DNA of 64,000 bases, taken from Acidobacteriota bacterium (lineage in GTDB: Bacteria > Acidobacteriota > Terriglobia > Bryobacterales > Bryobacteraceae). Below are positions 17,808 to 25,084 of the stretch, piece by piece. Numbering within the stretch: position 1 is the first letter of the stretch; each line of letters starts with the position of its first letter. The notes under the pieces are model-generated. The model did no database searches. It had not been told where the DNA came from and worked only from the letters and a program-made list of their open reading frames with translations. A program made the translations under genes and the position numbers. The stretch is taken from positions 1 to 64,000 of the forward strand of contig CANIVU010000008.1 in assembly GCA_947470805.1 (NCBI GenBank), written 5' to 3'.

Positions 17808-18494
17808 ATGCCTCAGCCGCCGCGTTTTGTGCCGCTTGTTTGGAACCGTGTTCCAGAATCGGAGCAACTGGAGGCGATCCGCGAATTCGAGGCGACGATG
17901 CGGACGCGGCGCACGGTCCGCGAGTTTTCCCCTGAGCCGGTGCCGCTGGAACTGATCGAACGGGCAATTGCCGTCGCCGGGACCGCGCCGAGCGGTGCGA
18001 ACCAGCAGCCATGGCGTTTCGTCGTCGTCGGCGATCCGGCGGTGAAGCGCGAGATTCGATTGGCGGCCGAGGCGGAGGAGCGGGAAAACTACGAACGCCG
18101 GTTTCCGCCTGAGTGGCTGGCGGCCCTGGCTCCGTTCGGTACCGATTGGCACAAGGAGTTCCTGGAGGTTGCGCCGTACTTGATCGTGGTTTTCCGGATC
18201 GACTACGGGCTTTCCGCGGAGGGGGGCAAGCAGAAGCACTACTATGTGAACGAATCGGTCGGAATCGCCACCGGATTCCTGCTCGCGGCGCTGCACGTTG
18301 CCGGATTGGCGACGTTGACGCATACTCCGAATCCGATGGGGTTCCTGGCGAAGATCTGTGGGCGGCCCGCCAATGAAAGAGCTTTTCTGTTAATTCCCGT
18401 CGGCTACCCGCGAGCGGGAACCACATTGCCAGACATTTCAAAGAAGAAGAAAGAAGATATCTGTTTGGTGCTCGAGTCGCCCGGTGCGCAGTAG
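17808..18494 (+). CDS. nitroreductase-fold flavoprotein, iodotyrosine-deiodinase-like (228 aa)
   Basis: FMN-dependent nitroreductase superfamily. RTRRTVREFSPEPVP (residues 32-46) and GTAPSGANQQPW (58-69) form the FMN site; NPMGFLAKICGRPANERAFLL near the end is the usual C-terminal flavin region. The lid carries Glu91, Tyr95 and Lys116 in ENYERRFPPEW...GTDWHK. As I recall them, the substrate-clamping residues of iodotyrosine deiodinase have the same spacing (Glu, +4 Tyr, +21 Lys). This suggests reductive dehalogenation of halotyrosines or action on a zwitterionic aromatic substrate, rather than a general nitroreductase. It follows the second propeller by four bases. Confidence 0.75.
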   Translation: MPQPPRFVPLVWNRVPESEQLEAIREFEATMRTRRTVREFSPEPVPLELIERAIAVAGTAPSGANQQPWRFVVVGDPAVKREIRLAAEAEERENYERRFPPEWLAALAPFGTDWHKEFLEVAPYLIVVFRIDYGLSAEGGKQKHYYVNESVGIATGFLLAALHVAGLATLTHTPNPMGFLAKICGRPANERAFLLIPVGYPRAGTTLPDISKKKKEDICLVLESPGAQ

Positions 18495-18502
18495 TACCTT
18501 CG
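18493..18502 (+). promoter_or_regulatory. RGTACYTTNG element upstream of Flp pilin 1
   Basis: A 10-base sequence (agtaccttcg) 149 bases before the start of pilin 1. Similar elements occur at 137-158 bases before pilins 2, 3 and 4. The shared sequence and distance suggest a binding site or promoter feature for the pilin family. It also forms one arm of a small hairpin with 18507-18512. Inference from pattern only. Confidence 0.4.
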
Positions 18503-18641
18503 CTATGGTACTAACGATTCATGAGTACGTTTTTCCCCTAGACTTCGGGTTTTTCCCTAATCTCAATATCTCTGCGGTCAGTCTACTATTGCATTAGCCG
18601 CAAGCAAGACGGCACACACGAGAACCGAGAGGAACGAGAAT

Positions 18642-18842
18642 ATGAAGCGGATCAAGCAGATGATTTTGACGGCCAAAGTTTGGCAGGACACGAAAGGACA
18701 AGACCTGATCGAATACGCCCTGATGGCCGGATTCGTCGCGGTCGCCGCTGGTGCCATTATGCCTGGCGTCTCCGATAACATCAGCCAGATTTTCTCGAAG
18801 ATCAGCAGCTCCATGGGCAGCGCCGCCAGCCAGGGTTCGTAA
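18642..18842 (+). CDS. Flp/type IVb pilin 1 (66 aa)
   Basis: Class IVb (Flp) prepilin. The leader ends in KG at residues 18-19 and is followed by QDLIEYALMAGFVAVAAGA: cleavage after Gly19, Glu at mature position +5, then the hydrophobic polymerisation helix. The tail is short (NISQIFSKISSSMGSAASQGS). This copy has the most divergent leader of the five (MKRIKQMILTAKVWQDTKG) and DN where the others have TN before ISQ. A strong ribosome site (AGAGGAACGAG) precedes the ATG. Flp pilins make thin bundle-forming pili assembled by Tad machinery, which is not in this window. Confidence 0.93.
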   Translation: MKRIKQMILTAKVWQDTKGQDLIEYALMAGFVAVAAGAIMPGVSDNISQIFSKISSSMGSAASQGS

Positions 18843-18866
18843 TCGCCCTAGTTCGATTGAACTCGC

Positions 18867-18936
18867 CGAAACGGCGGAAGTCCCGCTCCCCCCTATTTCC
18901 AGGGTTGTGAGGGCCGGGCTTCCGCCGTTTCGCTTT
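18867..18936 (+). terminator. hairpin terminator after pilin 1
   Basis: A perfect 14-base stem (18867-18880 with 18919-18932) encloses a 38-base loop, and CTTTT follows. It begins 25 bases after the pilin 1 stop. The stem core (cggcggaag) recurs in the hairpin after pilin 2. Confidence 0.65.
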
Positions 18937-18980
18937 TCCGGCGGTCATTTTGCCCTTCCGGAATTTCCCATGCGGCCGAC

Positions 18981-18990
18981 AGTACTTTCG
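18981..18990 (+). promoter_or_regulatory. RGTACYTTNG element upstream of Flp pilin 2
   Basis: The sequence agtactttcg lies 158 bases before the pilin 2 start, after the terminator of pilin 1. It matches the elements before pilins 1, 3 and 4, consistent with each pilin having its own promoter. No experimental class of site is claimed. Confidence 0.4.
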
Positions 18991-19138
18991 TTCTACCGTG
19001 AAAGGATTTTTCTGAGTATGTTTCTCAGTCAGTTCGCGTACTCCTGCTGATTTAAAGGGGGGCCAGTTCCCTGTAACTTTGGAAGTGCAGCCGGGACAAT
19101 AAAAACTAAAGATGGTTGCAGGGAGAGGAATACACAAT

Positions 19139-19339
19139 ATGAACCGTATCAAGAACTTTTTCTGGACGCTCCAGATCCTGAAGGACACCAAAGGCCAAGA
19201 CCTGATTGAATACGCCTTGATGGCCGGCTTCGTGGCCGTTGCCGCTGGCGCGATCATGCCGGGCGTTTCGACCAACATCAGCCAGATCTTCTCGAAGATC
19301 AGCAGCTCGATGGGCAGCGCCGCCAGCCAGGGCTCCTAA
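19139..19339 (+). CDS. Flp/type IVb pilin 2 (66 aa)
   Basis: Flp prepilin with leader MNRIKNFFWTLQILKDTKG, cleavage after Gly19 and mature QDLIEYALMAGF helix with Glu at +5. The frame is open 27 bases further upstream, but the ATG at 19139 matches the start of the other copies and follows the conserved leader ttgcagggagaggaa, a strong ribosome site. The mature part is identical to pilin 3 apart from single residues in the tail. It has its own upstream element and downstream hairpin, so it is probably a monocistronic unit. Confidence 0.93.
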   Translation: MNRIKNFFWTLQILKDTKGQDLIEYALMAGFVAVAAGAIMPGVSTNISQIFSKISSSMGSAASQGS

Positions 19340-19370
19340 GCTCTCAACGAATCCCTGGGATTCGCCGTTT

Positions 19371-19436
19371 ACGGCGGAAGTCCCGGTCTAGTCTCGCGAA
19401 AGCGGGCCGGCCGGACTTCCGCCGTTTCGGCGTTTT
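19371..19436 (+). terminator. hairpin terminator after pilin 2
   Basis: Bases 19371-19383 pair perfectly with 19413-19425 around a 29-base loop, followed by TTCGGCGTTTT. The stem shares its core with the hairpin after pilin 1, suggesting that the gene-plus-terminator unit was duplicated. Confidence 0.6.
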
Positions 19437-20076
19437 ACGGACCTGCTTTTTGCGTGGAGTTCGCCGTGGTGAACAGCGGATGTTGGTGCTGCGGGTGTGG
19501 TTGGCTCGGCGCCGGCGCTGGAATTCGGCCTTGCGGTTTGATCAACCGCGATGAGGACAAATCTTTGTACCATCGGGGGATTTTCGATATCACGCGGCCT
19601 CGGGTACGAAATTCCGGTCAGGCCCGGTCCGGCGGCGGAGATCAGGCTTGGGCCGGTGCTTTGGATGCGCACCAGGGAGCCGGAGAATGGAATGGGGCTG
19701 TGTCGCTACCGGATTCAGACCAGGCGGAGTGCACCAGACGGAATCCCTCTCTCCGCTAATTGGCTTGGACTTCCTCCTAGGAGGTGATCTACGCTGCGGA
19801 AACTCAAGGGGCCTTGTGGTGCTAAGGGCATCTGTTGGCGGGCGCCCCAGTGCTATGCCAGGACTCGAATGAGGCGTAAGAGACGCTCGGGGGCTGTCCA
19901 GGATGGGAACGGCAGGAGCAGTTAGCCACGCCGGAGGAAGGTTGACTGTCTTTGAACGGGCTGTTCGAATTTGTCAGCCATTCCGGTAGCGTTTGTGTCC
20001 CGTTGGCCTGTGGACCGTCCAGTGTCAAGGTGGAGTGGGCCTTGGGGCACGTCTGCGCCCATTCCTGCGCCTCGGC

Positions 20077-20314
20077 GCTCACCAAAAGTTGACCACTTCT
20101 AATCGGACAGAGTTGACTACGTCGAAAACACACGTTGCCACGTGGCACGGAACGGCGAGCGTCAGTTCATCACCCGCGCCGCTGGCGCATAAGTTCTTTA
20201 GTCGGTATGGCGGCGGCGTTCTCATCCGCGCGGCGCGGCCGCTCTCGTCGAGCACCTCACCCGGCGCAGATTTCGCGAAATCCGGCCCTGACTGGTGGTC
20301 AACTTTTGGTGAGC
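20077..20314. repeat. 238-bp segment bounded by perfect 20-bp inverted repeats
   Basis: Bases 20077-20096 and 20295-20314 are exact reverse complements (core accaaaagttgaccac). The segment between is 198 bases with no intact gene. Terminal repeats on a short non-coding segment suggest a MITE or the collapsed ends of an insertion sequence. The repeat reminds me of the ends of IS21/IS481-type elements, but I cannot confirm this. No flanking target duplication is visible. Confidence 0.55.
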
Positions 20315-20698
20315 AGGGGTGGGTCATTTCTTGCGAGCGCCGAAGTTCCGGTGGGGGGCGCAGGCGTGGCGCCCATTCGATCCAAGACAGAAATGCGAGA
20401 ATCGACGTGGATGATCGGCATATGGAACTTCCGCAATTCCGGTACAGTGCCGACGCACAATTCGCGCCGTTCACCGGAGGCGCGGGGCCCCGAACCGGCC
20501 GGAGTAACGAGGGTTGATTTTCTTTTTGTTGGGCGGGGGAATTATCGACCGGATCGCTCGTAATACTCCGCGTGGAGTGGCACTTCGAGGCGGGTTTCGT
20601 GTGAATGGCCGGAGTCCTAAACCGCGTTCCACTTCGAAACGCTCAGATTTGTGACGCCCCGATCTTGCTACTGACAGGACCATAACTGGCTTGGTTAC

Positions 20699-20708
20699 AG
20701 TACTTTGG
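20699..20708 (+). promoter_or_regulatory. RGTACYTTNG element, distal copy before pilin 3
   Basis: agtactttgg at 252 bases before pilin 3, further than the usual spacing, with a second copy 115 bases downstream. It could be a relic of a duplicated upstream region. Confidence 0.3.
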
Positions 20709-20813
20709 TTCCGCCTTGCAAAGCGATTTCGGTCCTCTTTGGGGGCATGCGTGGGGGGGCGGCCGGACGGTCTCGAAGGCAGGACGGAGGACTCTTGGGT
20801 TTCAGTACTTTAG

Positions 20814-20823
20814 TTTATATATT
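20814..20823 (+). promoter_or_regulatory. RGTACYTTNG element upstream of Flp pilin 3
   Basis: agtactttag at 137 bases before the pilin 3 start, followed by an A/T-rich tract (tttatatattcc) suited to promoter melting. It matches the elements before pilins 1, 2 and 4. Confidence 0.4.
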
Positions 20824-20950
20824 CCACGAAAAATCTGAGAAATATCCATTGGCCAATTAGGGGGTCCTGCTGATTGGTCGCGCCCTGGAATCCAGTTATC
20901 TTTGAATCAAGCAGGCGGTACGAACCGTTTGCAGGGAGAGGAACAAAACA

Positions 20951-21151
20951 ATGAACCGTATCAAGAATCTTTTCTGGTCGCTGCAGATCCTGAAGGACAC
21001 CAAGGGCCAAGACCTTATCGAATACGCCTTGATGGCCGGCTTCGTGGCCGTTGCCGCTGGCGCCATCATGCCTGGCGTTTCCACCAACATCAGCCAGATC
21101 TTCTCGAAGATCGCCAGCTCGATGGGCAGCGCCTCCAGCCAGGGCTCCTAA
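20951..21151 (+). CDS. Flp/type IVb pilin 3 (66 aa)
   Basis: Flp prepilin with leader MNRIKNLFWSLQILKDTKG, cleavage after Gly19, then QDLIEYALMAGF with Glu at +5. The tail (SKIASSMGSASSQGS) differs from the other copies by single substitutions. The conserved ttgcagggagaggaa leader precedes the ATG. It is the first pilin after the 1.5 kb gene-free interval and has its own upstream element and downstream hairpin. Confidence 0.93.
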   Translation: MNRIKNLFWSLQILKDTKGQDLIEYALMAGFVAVAAGAIMPGVSTNISQIFSKIASSMGSASSQGS

Positions 21152-21187
21152 GCTCTACGCAGGCCTAAAAGCCACAGATAACGACGG

Positions 21188-21216
21188 AACGGGACTTGGA
21201 ACCAGGTCCCGTTTCT
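21188..21216 (+). terminator. hairpin terminator after pilin 3
   Basis: Bases 21188-21195 pair with 21206-21213 (aacgggac with gtcccgtt) around a 10-base loop, ending in TTTCTC. It lies 36 bases after the pilin 3 stop. Confidence 0.55.
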
Positions 21217-21271
21217 CATTGTGATCCGAATAACTGATTCCCATTGGCCGCATCTGTTTGTATCAGGTTTT

Positions 21272-21307
21272 GGTACTTTCGGCGACACGAAGGGAACGGT
21301 ACCTTAG
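21272..21307 (+). promoter_or_regulatory. two RGTACYTTNG elements upstream of Flp pilin 4
   Basis: ggtactttcg at 21272-21281 and ggtaccttag at 21298-21307, 148 and 122 bases before the pilin 4 start and 26 bases apart. Further downstream, ttagtataatctt (from about 21364) resembles a -10 region. Confidence 0.4.
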
Positions 21308-21419
21308 CAACAATCAGTGTCTGAATAGGGCCTTCTGCTCATTTTCAATGACTCCAGGGATCGTTAGTATAATCTTAGCAGCCCAAAGATAAGTGGTTGC
21401 AGGGAGAGGAATAATCACA

Positions 21420-21620
21420 ATGAACCGAATCAAGAATCTTTTCTGGTCGCTGCAGATCCTGAAGGACACCAAGGGCCAGGACCTCATCGAGTACGCACTG
21501 ATGGCCGGCTTCGTCGCCGTTGCCGCCGGTGCCATCATGCCCGGTGTTTCCACCAACATCAGTCAGATCTTCTCGAAGGTCGCCAGCTCGATGGGCAGCG
21601 CCGCCGCTCAGGGCTCCTAA
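21420..21620 (+). CDS. Flp/type IVb pilin 4 (66 aa)
   Basis: Flp prepilin identical in layout to pilin 3: leader ending KDTKG, mature QDLIEYALMAGF, tail SKVASSMGSAAAQGS. The ATG at 21420 follows the conserved gttgcagggagaggaa leader; an open extension of nine codons upstream is not used in the other copies. Synonymous differences from pilin 3 are scattered while the protein is nearly unchanged, which indicates selection to keep the sequence. Confidence 0.93.
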   Translation: MNRIKNLFWSLQILKDTKGQDLIEYALMAGFVAVAAGAIMPGVSTNISQIFSKVASSMGSAAAQGS

Positions 21621-21656
21621 TCTCTTAACCGAATTCAACACGGCTCACGCCGTTCC

Positions 21657-21690
21657 CAAACGCGGCTCCTTCGGGAGCCGCGTTTGCTTT
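21657..21690 (+). terminator. strong intrinsic terminator after pilin 4
   Basis: A perfect 13-base stem (21657-21669 with 21674-21686) capped by a TTCG tetraloop and followed by CTTT. It lies 36 bases after the pilin 4 stop and is the clearest terminator in the window. Confidence 0.8.
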
Positions 21691-21879
21691 GTGGTTCCTA
21701 CGTTCTTTCTATGGCATGCTGGCGCCCCAAACAATAGATATTCCCCTTGGTTCTAGTTCTATTCCGCGCAAAAATCGGACACGCCTTAAGGTCTTCAACC
21801 GATTTCTCCCGTTCGCGTTCCCGCCTACCATCAAGTCAGCGGTCGGCTAAATCCGGCCGCACGAGAGGAATTACGACGT

Positions 21880-22080
21880 ATGAACAAAATCAAAAATCTC
21901 TTCTGGACGCTACAGATCCTGAAGGACACCAAAGGCCAAGACCTGATTGAATACGCTTTGATGGCCGGCTTCGTTGCCGTTGCCGCGGGCGCGATCATGC
22001 CGGGTGTATCCACCAACATCAGCCAGATCTTCTCCAAGGTCGCCAGTTCCATGGGCAGCGCCGCCGCGCAGGGCTCGTAA
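21880..22080 (+). CDS. Flp/type IVb pilin 5 (66 aa)
   Basis: Fifth Flp prepilin (leader MNKIKNLFWTLQILKDTKG, mature QDLIEYALMAGF, tail SKVASSMGSAAAQGS). Its mature sequence equals that of pilin 4. The ribosome site is CGAGAGGAATTACG rather than the gttgcagggagaggaa leader of pilins 2-4, and no RGTACYTTNG element was found upstream, so this copy may be regulated differently, as might pilin 1 with its own leader sequence. It converges on the glycosyltransferase gene ending at 22155. Confidence 0.93.
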   Translation: MNKIKNLFWTLQILKDTKGQDLIEYALMAGFVAVAAGAIMPGVSTNISQIFSKVASSMGSAAAQGS

Positions 22081-22106
22081 GAGTCTGATTTAGCAGGTAC
22101 TCTCCC

Positions 22107-22142
22107 ACCGCCGCCGCGGGTGCGAAAGCACTCCGGCGGCGG
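22107..22142. terminator. GC-rich hairpin between convergent genes
   Basis: Bases 22108-22116 (ccgccgccg) pair with 22134-22142 (cggcggcgg). It lies between pilin 5 and the minus-strand glycosyltransferase and could end transcription in both directions, although no T-run follows. Confidence 0.45.
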
Positions 22143-22154
22143 AACTGTCTTCGC

Positions 22155-23738
22155 TTAACGCACCCGGTAGATTGCCGTGGGACCGGAACCGAATAGAAGC
22201 TCCAACCGCCCGTCCGAGCTTAGCGACTTGAGCAGTTTTTGTTGCTCCTCGGATGGCATGTCACGGCCATAATCCCAGTCGTTCAGCAGGAAGTAGTCGA
22301 GGTGATGCTTGCGGGCGTACGCCGGCGCTTCGGCGTGATCCGCCGTCCGGGCCGCATGATCTTCTCGGTACCAGTGGATCGTGTTCAGAATCATTTCCAG
22401 CCCAGAGCCCTGGCGACCGGTCCGCAGGTAGAGTAGCGGGTCGTTTTCCGACAGGAATCGGGCCTCGGCAGGGAGCTTTTCCCGGATAAACTGCATCGCT
22501 GATTCCGACTGTTCCAGCCGATGCGCGTGCTCCTCATAGAATTGCGGCAGTCCATCGGTCAGCAGTTCCCATTGCCGCCAACCGCAGAACAGGAGCGCAC
22601 CCGCCAGCAACCCGCCAATGATGCCTCCGGCTACCTTTTGGCTCGTTTCCGGCTTCTGGAACACCTTGTAGATGTTCTCGCCCAGGCGTCGCAACTCCAG
22701 ATACAGCCCGGCCAGCCACAACGGCGCGACGGGGAGCATGAGCCGTTCCGTCGGGGGGAAGTGCCAGAAAACGAGCATCCCGGCGTAGATCAGGGCGAAT
22801 CCGGCATAGGGTACATACAGCGATTCCCGTTTCTCCTTCACCATGCGACCTATGCCGATAATGCCCGCAATCGCCAGACTTTCCGCCAAAACTTTGTCCA
22901 ACAGGGAGCGGGTGGTATTGGGGAGGAGCAGTGCCCCCAGACCGTGCAGCACGCCGTCTATATTTTTCCAGGCATAGAGGTGCGCTTCCCGCCACTGGAA
23001 GATGGACAGGTAGTAGCCGAAATAGTTGGTGTAGTACAGCGTTACCGCGTCATTTCCAGGCGTTTTGTTCGTGAATGACCAACCCATCCACCCCAGTACA
23101 AACGGCAACATGCCGGCGGCGAACAGGGCCATCTGCTTCCACCGTGATCGCAAGCCGAAATACAGCAGCGCCACCGGCAGCAGCGCAATGCCGGCCGTTC
23201 GCGATAGGAACGTCAGCCCGGCAAGGATCCCAGCCGCCAAAGCCCAATACGGCTTCTCCTTCGACAGGCAAAGGAGCGAAACCAGAAGCAGAAACGTGAA
23301 CTGCATTTCGCTCAGCATGGCGGTGCTGAACAGTACGACGTAAGGGTTTAGCGCCCACATCGCGCCCAACAGCAGCACAACGTTCTCGCTGACCTCCGCC
23401 TTGATCAGCCATTGCCGGAATGCCACCAGAGAAAGCGGCAGCCAGATCCAGCACAGGAACATGGCGGCGGGCAGGTTGTCGGGATAATGCGGGTTGATCC
23501 GCCACGCAACCGAGAGCAAAGCGGGCCACAACGGCGGGTATTTGGTCTGTGCCGGGGATTTCGGCAGACTTTCGATGGCGAATGTATTCGTCTCCGCCAG
23601 TGATTTCGCGCTGACGTAGTAGATTCCGTCGTCGTGATACTCGCTGGCGTGAGGCATGGCTCGCCACTCCCAGGCGTACCAGGCACCCGGGAGTAGCAAG
23701 GCTAGAAACGCGAAGGCTCGCAGTGCTTTGATCAGCAC
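22155..23738 (-). CDS. GT39/ArnT-like membrane glycosyltransferase (527 aa)
   Basis: Polytopic GT-C protein: about ten hydrophobic segments follow an N-terminal anchor (ALRAFAFLALLLPGAWYAW). The first periplasmic loop contains the DDGIYYVSAKSLAETNTF segment, with the acidic catalytic pair expected in lipid-linked sugar transferases, and KYPPLWPALLSV matches the usual P-P-L/Y-P motif. The C-terminal 120 residues are soluble. It transfers a sugar from a polyprenyl-phosphate donor outside the cytoplasm. The start is taken as the GTG at 23738, two bases from the stop of the LarA-like gene; an ATG at 23846 would overlap that gene by over 100 bases. Confidence 0.75.
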   Translation of the reverse strand: MLIKALRAFAFLALLLPGAWYAWEWRAMPHASEYHDDGIYYVSAKSLAETNTFAIESLPKSPAQTKYPPLWPALLSVAWRINPHYPDNLPAAMFLCWIWLPLSLVAFRQWLIKAEVSENVVLLLGAMWALNPYVVLFSTAMLSEMQFTFLLLVSLLCLSKEKPYWALAAGILAGLTFLSRTAGIALLPVALLYFGLRSRWKQMALFAAGMLPFVLGWMGWSFTNKTPGNDAVTLYYTNYFGYYLSIFQWREAHLYAWKNIDGVLHGLGALLLPNTTRSLLDKVLAESLAIAGIIGIGRMVKEKRESLYVPYAGFALIYAGMLVFWHFPPTERLMLPVAPLWLAGLYLELRRLGENIYKVFQKPETSQKVAGGIIGGLLAGALLFCGWRQWELLTDGLPQFYEEHAHRLEQSESAMQFIREKLPAEARFLSENDPLLYLRTGRQGSGLEMILNTIHWYREDHAARTADHAEAPAYARKHHLDYFLLNDWDYGRDMPSEEQQKLLKSLSSDGRLELLFGSGPTAIYRVR

Positions 23739-23739
23739 A

Positions 23740-25023
23740 CTAGTGGGCGAGATCCAGATCTTGCGGAGCGAACAACGTGGTGCGGAAGTTGCCAGCCGAG
23801 TCGAGTTCGAACGCTTCCGGCTCACCCAGAATTTCCAGGTCGCCACGTTCTTTGATCTGCGGCAGAAGGTTTTCGCTCAACGCGATGGGCGAGAGAACGA
23901 GCGTGTTCTTGATCCAACCCAGCGTGACGTCCTTCGGATCCAGTTTGCCCACGGTCGGCCAGAACTTCTGCAGGCAGAGCAGATCGCTGCCGTAGTGCAG
24001 CGGCGTCTTCACGGCGCTGGGGCTGGACGCGGTCAGGGAGTTGATCGAGGTCGGATTCCAGTCCACCTTGCCGAGCAGGCGATCGTGGATGACGTCCGCC
24101 ATGCCCAGGCCGACGGCGTTGCCGTAGCTAAGGCTAGACAGGTCACGGAGATAGACGCGCTGGAACTTCGGGCCGGGCCAGGGGTTGTATTCGCCGTTTA
24201 CGCCGCGGTTGGCCACTTTGGTGTCCATGCCGGCGCCGGAGATGTTCTTGCCGATCTCGTCAATCATGAGGATGTCGAGATCGAAGGGAACGCGTGCCAT
24301 CCAGGACTTGGTGAGCTCCAAGAGTTGCTCTTCCTGGGCTTCCATCGTTTCCACCGGCACGGCCGTCAGTTGCGCCGTCTTGTGGTGGGCGTCTTCGAGA
24401 ATGGCCAAGCCGCCGAGGATCTTGCCCGAACCCAACACCTGCCGGCCCACGGAGCGAATGACGTGTTCCAGACCCAGGCGGTAGGCATAGGTGTGGTACC
24501 GTTGGGCACCGGCGAACTTGCCGAGGCCGATCGCCATCATTTTGAACAGGCCGCTTTCAATTTTGCCGGCAAAATCGGTGTGCCATTTCACACGGCCGAG
24601 GAGCATAACGCCATCGGCGTCATAGGCAACCTTGTCCATAAAGGCTTCAATGCCATTGGAGTCTTTGCCGAGGGAAACCACTTCCAACTGGCTGATCACC
24701 GGGCAACCCATCGTCGCTTCGGTAATGCCGTAGTGGGCCAGCACGTCGGCTTGGCCGGCGGCCGTCGCCGCACCGTGGGAGCCCATCGCGGGGAAGATAA
24801 AGGCTTCGCAGCCCGCACCCTTCCAGAACTCCACCGCCGCCTTGGCGATGATGGCAATATTTGTGATGCCGCGGCTACCAACGCCGATCCCGACACGACC
24901 ACCCGGCTTGACGCGGGAAGCGAAGGGCGACGCCTTCAATTCAGCCAAAACCGACCCGGCTACGTCTTTGAGACCACGGTCAGGAAAGGTTTGTTTAACA
25001 CGGATAATGCGCGGCAGTTCCAT
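23740..25023 (-). CDS. LarA-like (DUF2088) protein (427 aa)
   Basis: Homologue of the nickel-pincer lactate racemase family. The N-terminal domain has GVGSRGITNIAIIAKAAVEF and FPAMGSHGAATAAGQ (residues about 76-90). True lactate racemases carry a GTHR-type motif at this place; the GSHG form marks a different subfamily, probably acting on another 2-hydroxy acid or sugar acid. The C-terminal half includes ILMIDEIGKNISGAGMDTKV. A role in sugar-acid metabolism would fit the uronate genes nearby, but this is inference. The cofactor biosynthesis genes larB/C/E are not in the window. Confidence 0.7.
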   Translation of the reverse strand: MELPRIIRVKQTFPDRGLKDVAGSVLAELKASPFASRVKPGGRVGIGVGSRGITNIAIIAKAAVEFWKGAGCEAFIFPAMGSHGAATAAGQADVLAHYGITEATMGCPVISQLEVVSLGKDSNGIEAFMDKVAYDADGVMLLGRVKWHTDFAGKIESGLFKMMAIGLGKFAGAQRYHTYAYRLGLEHVIRSVGRQVLGSGKILGGLAILEDAHHKTAQLTAVPVETMEAQEEQLLELTKSWMARVPFDLDILMIDEIGKNISGAGMDTKVANRGVNGEYNPWPGPKFQRVYLRDLSSLSYGNAVGLGMADVIHDRLLGKVDWNPTSINSLTASSPSAVKTPLHYGSDLLCLQKFWPTVGKLDPKDVTLGWIKNTLVLSPIALSENLLPQIKERGDLEILGEPEAFELDSAGNFRTTLFAPQDLDLAH

Positions 25024-25027
25024 TTAG

Positions 25028-25047
25028 GGGAGTATACCAATACTCCC
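25028..25047. promoter_or_regulatory. 20-bp inverted repeat just before the LarA-like start
   Basis: Bases 25028-25035 (gggagtat) and 25040-25047 are perfect reverse complements around a 4-base loop, ending four bases before the ATG of the LarA-like gene (minus strand). It may be an operator or a hairpin that limits ribosome access; no T-run supports a terminator. Confidence 0.4.
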
Positions 25048-25084
25048 TGGTTTTGGGAGTGCCTGGGTTTGAGTCGCGTCCGGG

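Larger units (their letters stand above)
19437..20950. other. 1.5 kb interval without a convincing gene, between pilins 2 and 3
   Basis: Several open frames of 70-170 codons exist on both strands, but none has a recognisable family, a ribosome site or the codon pattern of neighbouring genes, and they overlap one another. The interval contains a 238-base segment bounded by 20-base inverted repeats (listed separately) and two copies of the RGTACYTTNG element near its right end. It looks like decayed accessory DNA or an insertion that split an original tandem pilin array. Confidence 0.5.

Noticed and set aside
20077-20314. An intact insertion sequence
   Set aside because: Only terminal repeats are present; 198 internal bases cannot encode a transposase and no target duplication was found.
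19454-20563. Several overlapping frames of 70-170 codons in the pilin array gap
   Set aside because: None has a ribosome site, family motif or consistent codon pattern, and they conflict with one another on both strands.
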